From positions 124,001-188,000 of the forward strand of contig JAZQKK010000019.1 in NCBI GenBank assembly GCA_045542115.1: DNA of 64,000 nucleotides, in the 5' to 3' direction. Made by a program: the position numbers and the translations under genes. The stretch's first letter is position 1, and each line of letters begins with the position of its first letter. The DNA is from RGIG995 sp045542115 (lineage in GTDB: Bacteria; Bacillota; Clostridia; Oscillospirales; UBA644). The notes below the pieces were generated by a model. It was not told the origin of the DNA and ran no database searches. It saw only the letters and a list, made by a program, of their open reading frames with translations. Below, in pieces: positions 17,408-26,226 of the stretch.

Positions 17408-19782
17408 ACGTAAGAGAATATCTCGGTAAGAACTTTCTGTTTTTGGACGGAGGCACGGGCACGCTGTTGCAACAGGCGGGTCTTTGCCCGGGAGAAGCCC
17501 CGGAACGGTGGAATCTGACCCACCCCGAAAGGATAAAGTCCATTGCCCGGGCCTATTACGACGCCGGAAGCAACGTGGTTTGCACCAATACCTTCGGGGC
17601 GAATCTGCTGAAATTTGACCGAACGGAATTGGAACGGATCATTTCCGCCGCCGTTTCGTTGGTGCGAGAGGCACGGGCGGAATCGTCCTCTCCCCAGGAA
17701 AAATTCATCGCCCTGGACGTGGGCCCGTCGGGGCGTCTTCTCAAACCCCTGGGGGATTTGGATTTTGAAGACGCAGTATCCCTCTTTGCCGAAACGATAC
17801 GGCTGGGGGCAAACTGCGGCGTGGACCTTATCTTCATCGAAACGATGAACGATTCTTACGAAACCAAAGCCGCACTTCTGGCGGCCAAAGAACAGTGCGA
17901 CCTTCCGGTCTTCGTGTCCAACGCCTACGGGGCCGACGGACGGCTTTTGAACGGAGCGGACCCGGAAAGTATGGTGGCTCTGCTGGAAGGAATGGGCGTA
18001 GACGCCTTGGGCGCGAATTGTTCCTTGGGCCCGGAGCAGTTGCGGCCGGTGATGGACCGGCTGGTGGCGGCGGCCTCGGTGCCGGTGCTGTTCAAGCCCA
18101 ACGCCGGCCTTCCCCGGACGGAAGACGGGAAAACGGTCTTTGACGTCTCTCCCGACGATTTTGCAAAGAGCGTTGCCGACCAGATGCGCCGGGGCGTTTC
18201 CATTGCCGGAGGATGTTGCGGCACCACCCCGGACTACCTGAAAGCCTTGACCGCCGCGGCAAAAGGTCTGCAAAAAAAGCCCGTGGAACCCAAAGGATTT
18301 TGCCGTATTTCTTCTTATACGCACGCCGTATACTTTGAAAAGGCCCCCATCCTGATTGGGGAAAGGATTAACCCCACGGGGAAAAAGCGGTTCCAGCAAG
18401 CGCTCCGGGAAGGGGATATGAATTTTATTCTGCAAGAAGGTCTCCGACAGGCGGAACAGGGGGTTCCGGTCTTAGACGTGAACGTGGGAATTCCCGACGT
18501 GGACGAAGTTTCCCTTTTGCCCGAAACGGTTTGTGCCCTGCAAGGGGTGACCGATCTGCCCTTGCAGATTGACACCGCAAACCCGGAAGCGATGGCAAAC
18601 GCTCTTCGCCGGTACAACGGAAAGGCCCTCATCAACTCCGTCAACGGGACCCGGGAAAGTATGGATAACATATTCCCCCTGATGAAACGGTACGGGGGCG
18701 TGGCCATTGCCCTGACGCTGGACGAAGAGGGGATTCCTTCCACCGCCGAAGGCCGCGTGGCTATCGCAAAACGAATCTTGTCCGAAGGGGCAAAATACGG
18801 CTTTTCCAAAAACGATTTTATTTTTGACCCCTTGGCAATGACCGTCTCGTCCCATCCCACCGCCGCGTTGGTCACCCTGCAAGCCCTGAAACAGTTGACC
18901 GAACTTGGTTGCCGCACCTCTCTGGGGGTCTCCAACGTTTCCTTCGGTCTCCCGGGACGGGATACGGTAAACGCAACCTTTTTTGCCTGCGCGCTGGAAC
19001 AAGGGTTGTCTGCCGCCATTTTGAACCCCCACTCGGAAGAAATGCAAAAAACCTATTACGCCTTCCGGTTGTTGCACGGAATGGATGAAAACTGTGCCGA
19101 TTATATTGCCTTTGCGGAACGCCTTGCAAAAGAAGAACCCACCTCTCCCGGGGAAGCAACGTGCAAAACCTCGGATTTGAATACCGCCATCCGCAAGGGG
19201 CTGAAAACCGAGGCGAAAAAGGCCACCGAAGAACTGTTGCAACATACGGAGCCCCTGGACATCGTGCAGCAACACGTCATTCCGGCTCTGGACGCGGTGG
19301 GCAAGGGTTTTGAAGAAAACACCGTCTATCTGCCCCAACTTCTGATGAGCGCCGAAGCCGCGAAAACCGCCTTTGAACAAATCAAACGGGCAATGCCCCG
19401 AACCGCGGACACGGGGAAAGGTCCGGTGGTTTTGGCAACCGTAAAAGGAGACGTTCACGATATTGGGAAAAATATCGTGAAAATGCTGTTGGAAAATTAC
19501 GGCTTTACCGTATTGGATTTGGGGAAAGACGTTCCCCCGGAAGAAGTGGTGCAAGGGGTAAAACAGTCCAACGCCCCCCTGGTCTGCCTTTCGGCGTTGA
19601 TGACCACCACCGTACCGGCGATGGAAGAAACGGTGGCGCTGCTCCACAAAACCTGCCCCGACTGTAAAGTCATCGTAGGCGGGGCGGTTTTGACCGAAGA
19701 ATACGCCGCCAAAATCGGCGCCGACGCCTACGGCAAAGACGCCTTATCCGCCGTGCGATACGCAGAGCACGTGATACAATAA
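17404..19782 (+). CDS. metH: cobalamin-dependent methionine synthase lacking the reactivation domain
   Basis: 792 aa. Domain order: homocysteine/zinc-binding barrel (residues 1-290, zinc ligands Cys206, Cys271, Cys272 in GGCCGTT), pterin-binding barrel (about 310-570, IGERINPTG, NVGIPDVDE), cobalamin cap (about 590-680) and B12-binding domain (680-792) with GDVHDIGKN, where His685 is the lower cobalt ligand. The C-terminal AdoMet activation domain of E. coli MetH (about 1230 aa) is absent, as in many Firmicutes, so reactivation must come from another protein not seen next to it. It transfers methyl from methyl-THF to homocysteine. Confidence 0.95.
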   Translation: MNVREYLGKNFLFLDGGTGTLLQQAGLCPGEAPERWNLTHPERIKSIARAYYDAGSNVVCTNTFGANLLKFDRTELERIISAAVSLVREARAESSSPQEKFIALDVGPSGRLLKPLGDLDFEDAVSLFAETIRLGANCGVDLIFIETMNDSYETKAALLAAKEQCDLPVFVSNAYGADGRLLNGADPESMVALLEGMGVDALGANCSLGPEQLRPVMDRLVAAASVPVLFKPNAGLPRTEDGKTVFDVSPDDFAKSVADQMRRGVSIAGGCCGTTPDYLKALTAAAKGLQKKPVEPKGFCRISSYTHAVYFEKAPILIGERINPTGKKRFQQALREGDMNFILQEGLRQAEQGVPVLDVNVGIPDVDEVSLLPETVCALQGVTDLPLQIDTANPEAMANALRRYNGKALINSVNGTRESMDNIFPLMKRYGGVAIALTLDEEGIPSTAEGRVAIAKRILSEGAKYGFSKNDFIFDPLAMTVSSHPTAALVTLQALKQLTELGCRTSLGVSNVSFGLPGRDTVNATFFACALEQGLSAAILNPHSEEMQKTYYAFRLLHGMDENCADYIAFAERLAKEEPTSPGEATCKTSDLNTAIRKGLKTEAKKATEELLQHTEPLDIVQQHVIPALDAVGKGFEENTVYLPQLLMSAEAAKTAFEQIKRAMPRTADTGKGPVVLATVKGDVHDIGKNIVKMLLENYGFTVLDLGKDVPPEEVVQGVKQSNAPLVCLSALMTTTVPAMEETVALLHKTCPDCKVIVGGAVLTEEYAAKIGADAYGKDALSAVRYAEHVIQ

Positions 19783-19810
19783 ACAGAGTTGAAATTTACA
19801 GAAATAATAA

Positions 19811-19834
19811 GGGATTGGCCAATCGGCCAATCCC
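19811..19834. terminator. bidirectional terminator between metH and the aldolase gene
   Basis: A perfect 10-bp stem GGGATTGGCC/GGCCAATCCC with a 4-nt loop lies between two converging genes. T-rich DNA follows on the plus strand and TTATTATTT on the minus strand. Confidence 0.75.
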
Positions 19835-19858
19835 CGTATTTTAGGTTTTTATGCTCCG

Positions 19859-20899
19859 TTAAACTGCGGCGGCTTTGATGGATTCGATGAGGTTTTTCAC
19901 CGCTTCTTCGTCGGTGGCCCAAGAGGTGCAGATACGCACGGCGGTGTGCTCTTCGTCGGGCTTGCCCCAAACTTCGAAGGCGTATTTTTCGCTCAAAAAG
20001 GCCAGGATGTCGTTGGAAAATACGGTAAAGACCTGATTGGCCGCCGTTTCGTACAACAGAGGGAATCCGTTCTTTTTCAGAGCGTCCCGAATCTTGTCCG
20101 CTTGGCGATTGGCCTTTTCCGCAAGTTCGGTGTACAGGCCGTCGGAGAACAGGGTGAAGAATTGAATCCCCAACAGTCTGCCTTTGGCCAACATCCCGCC
20201 CCGTTGTTTGATAAGGTACCGGAAATCGGCCTTCAATTCCTTTTTCAGAATCATTACCGCTTCCCCGAACAAAGCACCGCATTTCGTTCCGCCGATGCAG
20301 AGCACGTCCACCTTAGATGCAATTTCTTCCAGGGTCAAGTCCGTGCCGGGCACCGCCAAGGCATAGGCCAAGCGGGCCCCGTCCATATACAGGGGAATGT
20401 GATAGGCGCGGCAGACCCGGGAAAGGTCGTACAATTCCTGGCGGGTGTACAACGTTCCGTTTTCCGTGGGATGGGAAATGTAGACCATCCCCGGCTGAAC
20501 GGTATGCTCGTGATTGGCTTCGGCGTAATGGGCGTTGATGGCGTCTTCCACCTGTTTTGCCGTCAGTTTGCCGTCGGTAGAAGGCAAGGGCAGAACTTTA
20601 TGGCCGGTCGCTTCAATGGCGCCTGATTCGTGAACTGCAATATGTCCGGTCTCCGCCGACAAAACGCCTTGGTGCGGACGGAGCAACGCCGAGATTACCG
20701 TGGTGTTTGCCTGGGTTCCCCCCATCAGAAAATGCACGTCCCCGTCGGGGGCGTTGGCGGCTTGTTTGATTCTGTCCCGGGCAAGGTCGCAATAGGGGTC
20801 GCACCCATACCCGACGGTCTGCTCCAAATTGGTTTGGGTCAGGGCTTTCAGAATTCGGGGATGGCACCCCTCTTGGTAATCACAGGCAAAACGGTACAT
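19859..20899 (-). CDS. low-specificity L-threonine aldolase-type PLP enzyme
   Basis: 346 aa, ATG start after GGAATTGC. It belongs to the beta-eliminating lyase/threonine aldolase family: CDYQEGCHP, GGTQANTTV, HIAVHESGAIE, MDGARLAYAL with the PLP-binding Asp, and the Schiff-base lysine Lys206 in GGTKCGALFGE. Family members cleave threonine to glycine and acetaldehyde or related beta-hydroxy amino acids. It is the last gene of the ruv operon, 38 bp after DUF554, and ends at a bidirectional terminator. Confidence 0.9.
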   Translation of the reverse strand: MYRFACDYQEGCHPRILKALTQTNLEQTVGYGCDPYCDLARDRIKQAANAPDGDVHFLMGGTQANTTVISALLRPHQGVLSAETGHIAVHESGAIEATGHKVLPLPSTDGKLTAKQVEDAINAHYAEANHEHTVQPGMVYISHPTENGTLYTRQELYDLSRVCRAYHIPLYMDGARLAYALAVPGTDLTLEEIASKVDVLCIGGTKCGALFGEAVMILKKELKADFRYLIKQRGGMLAKGRLLGIQFFTLFSDGLYTELAEKANRQADKIRDALKKNGFPLLYETAANQVFTVFSNDILAFLSEKYAFEVWGKPDEEHTAVRICTSWATDEEAVKNLIESIKAAAV

Positions 20900-20937
20900 A
20901 GATGCAATTCCTTTCTATAATAAATGAAAATAGTTTT

Positions 20938-21645
20938 TTATCCGAACAATCCGCCGAAGACGGGGAGGGAAAACAACCACCAGAGCAAGGGGGCAAACAC
21001 CAGGGCAGGCAGAAAGTTTGCTACCTTGATTTTGGTCACCCCCAAAAGATTCAGCCCCAACGCCACGATCATCAGCGACCCCACACAGGTCATCACGTCC
21101 ACGGCAGATTCGGTGAGCAGGGGTTGTAAAAACTGGGCCAACAACACCAGCGCCCCCTGGAAGACCAATACGAAGGCGGCGGAAAACAAAACGCCGATGC
21201 CCAAAGACACGGAGAGCATCATCGAAGAGCACAAGTCCAACAGAGATTTGGTGAACAACAGGGTATTGTCCCCGGAAATCCCGGCGTTCAGCGATCCGAC
21301 TATCGTCATTGCGCCCACGCAAAAAAGCAGAGACGCGGTGACGAATCCCCGGGCTACGGTGCCGGTCTCGGTCTTGGAAAACCGTCCTTCCACCCAAGTT
21401 CCCAGCCATTCGATGCCTTTGTCCAGATTCAGCAAGAATCCAACGATGGCACCAAACACCATTACCAAAATCACCAAAAGAGGGTTGGACCCGTTCAACA
21501 TTCCGTCTGCCCCGACGTACAGGGTGCACAGGGCGATGCCGGTCATTACGCCTCCGGAAATTTTTTGAGGAATGGCTTTCTTAAACAACAGACCCACGGT
21601 GCTTCCCAAAATCACCGCAAGCACGTTTACGATAACACCTAACAT
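20938..21645 (-). CDS. DUF554 family integral membrane protein
   Basis: 235 aa, ATG after AAGGACTTAAAAAA. Six to seven hydrophobic segments cover the whole protein and the family start MLGVIVNVLAVILGSTVGLL is clear, as is FCVGAMTIVGSLNAG. DUF554 proteins are presumed transporters with no assigned substrate. The gene starts 4 nt after the stop of the acyltransferase-like membrane gene and lies in the ruv operon. Confidence 0.88.
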   Translation of the reverse strand: MLGVIVNVLAVILGSTVGLLFKKAIPQKISGGVMTGIALCTLYVGADGMLNGSNPLLVILVMVFGAIVGFLLNLDKGIEWLGTWVEGRFSKTETGTVARGFVTASLLFCVGAMTIVGSLNAGISGDNTLLFTKSLLDLCSSMMLSVSLGIGVLFSAAFVLVFQGALVLLAQFLQPLLTESAVDVMTCVGSLMIVALGLNLLGVTKIKVANFLPALVFAPLLWWLFSLPVFGGLFG

Positions 21646-21649
21646 TTTT

Positions 21650-22441
21650 TTAAGTCCTTACAAAGATGAATACAAACAAATACAATATTCCCACCAACAC
21701 CGGCTGGTGGAACAGATAGACCCAAAGGGATTTCCGTCCGATGCGGCAGAATACGCCGTCTTTCCCCCGAAGGGCAGGAAAGAGAGATTGCTTTTCCCGG
21801 TAGACGGCCTTTCCGATAAAATATCCTACGGGTAACACGCCGGCCGAGGGGAATACGGGGAACCAATCCGCTCCGTACCGCACCGTCCCACAGACGATGC
21901 CCCAGAGATCTTCTTTGCCAAAGGAATATATGGCCGGAGCGTGATACCATTGAAGGGAAAATCCAATGAAAATAATGAGAATACCCAAGGCTAAGGCCAC
22001 GTATTTCCCCGCTTTTTCTCCCAACAGGGAGCATAAGGCACAGAGCAACGTCCCCACCGCCATTGCGGAGAGAACGCCGAACAAGATCGTCGCGCCCGCA
22101 TCCAAAAACAGGTCGATAAGGACCGTGGCAACGGTGATGGCGGCGGCCGCCCCGGAAATCTGCAAGACCCGTCGAAAGGGGCGCCGGGTCAAGGCCGAAC
22201 CGATGCCGGCCAACAGGAGAAACAGGGTAGCGAACAGATAATGCAACACCAATCTCCATTGTGAAAAGGCAACCGCTTCCCCAAACTGCCCCAAGGCGTC
22301 CAACAACCCGCTGTCGGTCTCGGAGAACCAAAAGGGAAGGCAGTACAAATCGTAGGCCAAATGGTCCAGACACATCATCACAAGGGCAACGCCCCGGAGA
22401 AAATCCAATTCAAAAATGCGGTCGGTCCGGGCGGTTCTCAT
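21650..22441 (-). CDS. DUF1624/heparan-alpha-glucosaminide N-acetyltransferase-like membrane protein
   Basis: 263 aa from the ATG at 22439-22441, which overlaps the ruvB stop (ATGA); a longer frame would begin inside ruvB. The family start is typical: RIFELDFLRGVALVMMCLDH, where the Arg and His of this segment are conserved in membrane acyltransferases of this class. Seven to eight membrane helices follow. Members transfer or are thought to transfer acyl groups across the membrane. The substrate is not known. Confidence 0.82.
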   Translation of the reverse strand: MRTARTDRIFELDFLRGVALVMMCLDHLAYDLYCLPFWFSETDSGLLDALGQFGEAVAFSQWRLVLHYLFATLFLLLAGIGSALTRRPFRRVLQISGAAAAITVATVLIDLFLDAGATILFGVLSAMAVGTLLCALCSLLGEKAGKYVALALGILIIFIGFSLQWYHAPAIYSFGKEDLWGIVCGTVRYGADWFPVFPSAGVLPVGYFIGKAVYREKQSLFPALRGKDGVFCRIGRKSLWVYLFHQPVLVGILYLFVFIFVRT

Positions 22442-23439
22442 TTCGGGAACTCCAACCCCAAGTGGCGGCAAGCCGCCTCGGTGACACACCGTCCCCGTTG
22501 GGTGCGGACCAAGAACCCGATCTGCATCAAATACGGTTCGTACACGTCTTCAATGGTGACCGCTTCTTCTCCCACCATCGCCGCCAGGGTCTCCAATCCC
22601 ACCGGACCGCCCCGGAACTGCTGCACCACGGCCGTCAGCATCCGGCGGTCTTGGGCGTCCAGGCCTAATTTATCAATATCCAACCGGCGGAGCGCCTCGT
22701 CGGCAATCTCGTCGGTAATCACGCCGTCCCCCAACACTTGGGCAAAGTCCCGCACCCGTTTCAGCAAGCGGTTTGCGATACGGGGGGTTCCCCGGGAACG
22801 GGAAGCAATTTCGTGGGCTCCCGCTTCGGTGATGCCGATATCCAAAATGGAAGCGGACCGTTTGACGATCTGCTCCAATTCTTCCACCTTGTACAGATCC
22901 AACCGCAAAAGCACCCCGAACCGGTCCCGGAAGGGGGAGGCCAACTGCCCGGAACGGGTGGTCGCCCCGATCAGAGTAAATTTCGGCAGGTCGAACCGAA
23001 TGGAACGGGCGGACGGCCCTTTTCCCAAAATCACGTCGAATTCATAGTCTTCCATCGCCGGATACAAAATTTCTTCCACCGTCCGGGAGAGGCGGTGAAT
23101 CTCATCGATAAAGAGAATATCTCCCTCTTGCAGATTGGTCAGAAGGGCTACGATATCCCCGGCCTTTTCCAGGGCGGGACCGCTGGTGATCCGGATCGAG
23201 ACCCCCATTTCCGCCGCCACGATGTTGGCAAGGGTGGTTTTCCCCAACCCCGGAGGACCAAAGAAGAGAATGTGGTCCAGAGCGTCGCCCCGCAGTTTGG
23301 CCGCTTCAATAAAAATGCGGAGATTTTCCTTGGCTTGTACCTGACCGATGTAATCGTCCAACCGCTGAGGGCGAAGGTTTTCCGGGTCGTCGGACGGTTC
23401 AATGGTCCGGGTGGAAAGCAGTCGTTCATCAAATTCCAT
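22438..23439 (-). CDS. ruvB: Holliday junction branch migration ATPase RuvB
   Basis: 333 aa. RuvB is the hexameric AAA+ motor that moves Holliday junctions together with RuvA. Visible: RPQRLDDYIGQ, Walker A GPPGLGKTT, Walker B LFIDEIHRL, sensor GATTRSG, the arginine-finger region FRDRFG, and the C-terminal winged helix (GPVGLETLA, GFLVRTQRGR). It starts 13 bp after ruvA. Confidence 0.97.
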   Translation of the reverse strand: MEFDERLLSTRTIEPSDDPENLRPQRLDDYIGQVQAKENLRIFIEAAKLRGDALDHILFFGPPGLGKTTLANIVAAEMGVSIRITSGPALEKAGDIVALLTNLQEGDILFIDEIHRLSRTVEEILYPAMEDYEFDVILGKGPSARSIRFDLPKFTLIGATTRSGQLASPFRDRFGVLLRLDLYKVEELEQIVKRSASILDIGITEAGAHEIASRSRGTPRIANRLLKRVRDFAQVLGDGVITDEIADEALRRLDIDKLGLDAQDRRMLTAVVQQFRGGPVGLETLAAMVGEEAVTIEDVYEPYLMQIGFLVRTQRGRCVTEAACRHLGLEFPK

Positions 23440-23452
23440 TGTTTATCCCCCC

Positions 23453-24043
23453 TCAAATGGTCGAAAGCATCCGCAACGCCTGACGAACCAGGTCGTTTAC
23501 ATTGTCGGCGGTGCATTTTTCCAAGGCTTTTGCCGCATCGTTCTTGGAATATCCCAGGGCCACCAAAACGCCGGTGGCTTCGTCCAGGGCCTCTTTGCCG
23601 GCCGCGGCGGCCACCGCCTGCGCCTCGGAAACTTGAATGTTGGTCTTGGCTACTTTGTCTTTCAATTCCAGACAGATTCGCTGAGCCAATTTCGGTCCCA
23701 CCCCGTTGGCGCGGGAAATCTGCCGATGGTCTCCCGCCATTACCGCGGCGGCGAAGGTCTCGGGAACCAATTCCGAAAGAATGGCCAACGCCCCCTTCGG
23801 CCCCACCCCGCTGATGGAGATCAGGAGCAAGAAGAATTGTTTTTCCTGTTCGTTGGCAAAGCCGTACAAGGTCATCGCGTCTTCTTTTACGTGAAGATAG
23901 GTGTACAGTTTTACCCGGTCTTTCCCGCTGATCTCCCGGTAGGTGTTGGCGGTAATGTTGCACTGATACGCCACGCCGCCGCAATCGATCACCGCGGTGG
24001 AAAAATCACACCAGGCTAAGTCTCCGTGAAGGTAATAATACAT
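23453..24043 (-). CDS. ruvA: Holliday junction DNA helicase subunit RuvA
   Basis: 196 aa. RuvA binds the four-way junction and recruits RuvB. It has the N-terminal OB fold (VIDCGGVAYQCNI), two helix-hairpin-helix motifs (ISGVGPKGALAIL and ANGVGPKLAQRI) and the C-terminal RuvB-binding domain (ALVALGYSKNDAAKAL-like). It starts 17 bp after ruvC. Confidence 0.96.
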   Translation of the reverse strand: MYYYLHGDLAWCDFSTAVIDCGGVAYQCNITANTYREISGKDRVKLYTYLHVKEDAMTLYGFANEQEKQFFLLLISISGVGPKGALAILSELVPETFAAAVMAGDHRQISRANGVGPKLAQRICLELKDKVAKTNIQVSEAQAVAAAAGKEALDEATGVLVALGYSKNDAAKALEKCTADNVNDLVRQALRMLSTI

Positions 24044-24060
24044 CGTTTTGACTCCTTACG

Positions 24061-24579
24061 TTACTGGGGTTTGCATTTTGCATTCTGAATCTTCCCATTC
24101 TTTTGCGCCATTCCCATACAGTGGGCACAGCACACCGCCAGCGCAAGGCCGTCGGCGGCGTCGTCGGGACGGGGAATCTCTTTGAGATTCAAAAGCATTT
24201 TGGTCATCAGCATTACTTGTTTTTTCTCGGCGTTTCCATATCCGACCACCGCCTGTTTCACTTGGGGCGGCTTGAATTCGTAGCAGGGGATCCCCGCCTT
24301 CTGGCAGGCTAACATAATCACACCCCGGGCGTGGGCCACGGCAATCCCGGTGGTGATATTTTTGGAGAAAAATAATTCTTCAATGGAGGCACAGTCGGGG
24401 TTTAATTCGTCAATCAATTTGCTCAACTCGTCGAAAATCATTTCCAACCGCCGTTCCAAGGGAATCTTCGGCGGGGTAATGATAGCCCCGTATTGAGGGG
24501 CGGAAAAACGGTATCCGTCGTAGTGGACGAAACCCCATCCGACGGTGGCAACTCCCGGGTCGATCCCCAAGACCGTCAT
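24061..24579 (-). CDS. ruvC: crossover junction endodeoxyribonuclease RuvC
   Basis: 172 aa, ATG after AAGGAGGGGTTTTT. RuvC cuts Holliday junctions. The acidic active site is visible: GIDPGVATVG (Asp), SIEELFF (Glu) and RPDDAADGLALA (Asp pair). It is the first gene of a minus-strand operon ruvC-ruvA-ruvB-DUF1624-DUF554-aldolase, driven from the promoter at 24620-24648. An extra C-terminal tail of about 12 polar residues is present. Confidence 0.96.
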   Translation of the reverse strand: MTVLGIDPGVATVGWGFVHYDGYRFSAPQYGAIITPPKIPLERRLEMIFDELSKLIDELNPDCASIEELFFSKNITTGIAVAHARGVIMLACQKAGIPCYEFKPPQVKQAVVGYGNAEKKQVMLMTKMLLNLKEIPRPDDAADGLALAVCCAHCMGMAQKNGKIQNAKCKPQ

Positions 24580-24619
24580 AAAAACCCCTCCTTCTTAAAT
24601 CAATAACAGTATATTATAT

Positions 24620-24648
24620 ATTATAACACATTTTCCAACCCTTTGCAA
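24620..24648 (-). promoter_or_regulatory. promoter of the ruv operon
   Basis: Minus strand TTGCAA (24648-24643), 17-nt spacer, TATAAT (24625-24620), about 40 nt before the ruvC start. Confidence 0.7.
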
Positions 24649-24674
24649 GAGGAAAAGACGGCAAAAATGAAACA

Positions 24675-24699
24675 TCCGTTCCCTTTTTTCGGGAACGGA
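24675..24699 (-). terminator. terminator of the ychF-ECF operon
   Basis: A 9-bp perfect stem TCCGTTCCC/GGGAACGGA around a 7-nt loop lies 10 bp after the ECF gene stop. On the minus strand it is followed by TGTTTCATTTTTG. It insulates the ruv operon from read-through. Confidence 0.7.
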
Positions 24700-24709
24700 C
24701 GGACCATTA

Positions 24710-25504
24710 TTATTCTTCTTCTGAGGGATTGGTAGGTTTCGCCACTTTTTCTTGCAGTACCAAAAGGGCTTTGCTCACCGCCGCCCCCAGGACGAGGCAT
24801 ACCGCCGCTTCGATGACCGCATTCAGGGTCACCAACAACACCACGATACCCCAAGCGTTGGTCTGGCCGGTAAATTCCAGCACGCGGGGGTGGTTGCCGA
24901 ACAACAACACCAGAGCGGAAACGAAGAACAGCGTGTTCAGAACCGCGGCGGAGCAGGCGGACAGAACGGCGGGAGCGCCGGTTACGTCCAGGGATGCAAT
25001 GAAATGGTACAAAAATCCAATCAACACCGCCCCCACGGCCCCGATAAGGTAATTCCAGGGGGAAGGCCCGTTCATATTAAACAGAACCGACAGCGCCAAC
25101 CCCACGAAGGCACAGGAGAACACGGCGGCGACGGTGGGAAAATGTTTTCCTTTGACCTTGGAAAGTCCCCGATACAGCCAACCTACGCAGACCCCCATCA
25201 AAACCCGGGTGACTACCGTCATAATAAAGGTAAACACGGGAGAAATATCCAGCAAAAGCACGCCCAGGGCGTCCATTCCGAAGCATTGATAAAAACTGGT
25301 CAATCCGAAGACTGCCCCTAAAATTCCCCCGGCGGTGGGACCCAACAGAATCGCCCCGATGGCCACGGGAATGGGAAGCAAGGTCACCGACGTTACTCCC
25401 AACTTCAAATACCCGATGGGAGTAAATGCCATCAACAGTTCAATGGCAATAAGAATCGCCAGAAGGGTGAGTCGAATCAAACGGTTTGCGGATTTCTTTT
25501 TCAT
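24710..25504 (-). CDS. ECF transporter S component (vitamin uptake)
   Basis: 264 aa, ATG after GGAGTCTGTT. S components bind a vitamin in the membrane and pair with the shared EcfAAT module. Six hydrophobic segments are visible, with the family pattern TLLAILIAIELLMAFTPIG, LGVTSVTLLPIPVAIGAILL and GAVFGLTSFYQ, which is most like pantothenate-type members. No riboswitch is evident in the 82-bp gap upstream. The energising genes are not in the window. The gene ends the ychF operon. Confidence 0.85.
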   Translation of the reverse strand: MKKKSANRLIRLTLLAILIAIELLMAFTPIGYLKLGVTSVTLLPIPVAIGAILLGPTAGGILGAVFGLTSFYQCFGMDALGVLLLDISPVFTFIMTVVTRVLMGVCVGWLYRGLSKVKGKHFPTVAAVFSCAFVGLALSVLFNMNGPSPWNYLIGAVGAVLIGFLYHFIASLDVTGAPAVLSACSAAVLNTLFFVSALVLLFGNHPRVLEFTGQTNAWGIVVLLVTLNAVIEAAVCLVLGAAVSKALLVLQEKVAKPTNPSEEE

Positions 25505-25586
25505 AACAGACTCCTTTAAGATATTCGGGTTTGACCGCAGATGGGAAGGCGTGGAAAACCGTTGGCTTCCATCCCGGTCGAGGAAC

Positions 25587-26216
25587 TTATTCTTCCTCTT
25601 TGATCACGATCAGTTGCTTTGCATAGGGCAATTTCAGCACGAATTCCTCACAGAAGGTGTGCCATTCGTCCAACTTATGGTTCTTCCGGGCGTGATACAT
25701 ATTGACTAAATTTTCATAATTCATCGTAACCGTGCGGGTCTGATTGTACGATTCGGGAAGGATCTGAATCAAATCGTACCACAGAGCCTTATCTTTGGTC
25801 TCCATATATTCCAACCGCACCGATTCCAGATAATCCACGATAATGTCAAAAAATTTCGCCGACGGCTCGGTGAGATGGTCCACGGAAAAGTCGTCTGCCG
25901 TGATGGGTTTGGAATGAATTTTGTGCATCGTGGAGGTGGAGTTTGCCACGGTTCCCACCTTATACGTATCAAATTCTTTCCACCAATACAAGGGTGCGGT
26001 AATATCCACGGAAACGAAGATCTGACGGATAAATTTCCGATGGTCCGACCCGGCTTTTGCCAAACGGGTCGCCAGGGACAAGTCCGCTTCTCCCAAAATA
26101 AATTCGCCATCGTCGTTGTAATAACTGTCCGACTTATCCCAGGAAGACATCGGATTGCGTGCTCCTCGGATGGCGTTTTCCAAATTCATAACCGATACGT
26201 GATGAAAAGCAATCAT
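25587..26216 (-). CDS. protein of unknown function, distant ThyX-like pattern
   Basis: 209 aa. Segment SDHRKFIRQIFVSVDITAP followed by YWWKEFDTYKVGTVANS-STMHK is characteristic of a widespread uncharacterised family also seen in phages. Its layout recalls flavin-dependent thymidylate synthase ThyX, where HHxxxEH and RHRxxSxNExSxRY occupy the same places, but the catalytic RHR is missing. This ThyX link is inference. The gene starts 10 bp after a flavin reductase, which would suit a flavoprotein. No signal peptide or membrane helix is present. Confidence 0.65.
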   Translation of the reverse strand: MIAFHHVSVMNLENAIRGARNPMSSWDKSDSYYNDDGEFILGEADLSLATRLAKAGSDHRKFIRQIFVSVDITAPLYWWKEFDTYKVGTVANSTSTMHKIHSKPITADDFSVDHLTEPSAKFFDIIVDYLESVRLEYMETKDKALWYDLIQILPESYNQTRTVTMNYENLVNMYHARKNHKLDEWHTFCEEFVLKLPYAKQLIVIKEEE

Positions 26217-26226
26217 TTTAGCACCT

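Noticed and set aside
25587..26216. Prophage remnant around the ThyX-like gene
   Set aside because: Relatives occur in phages, but no integrase, structural or replication genes lie nearby and the gene is inside a housekeeping operon.
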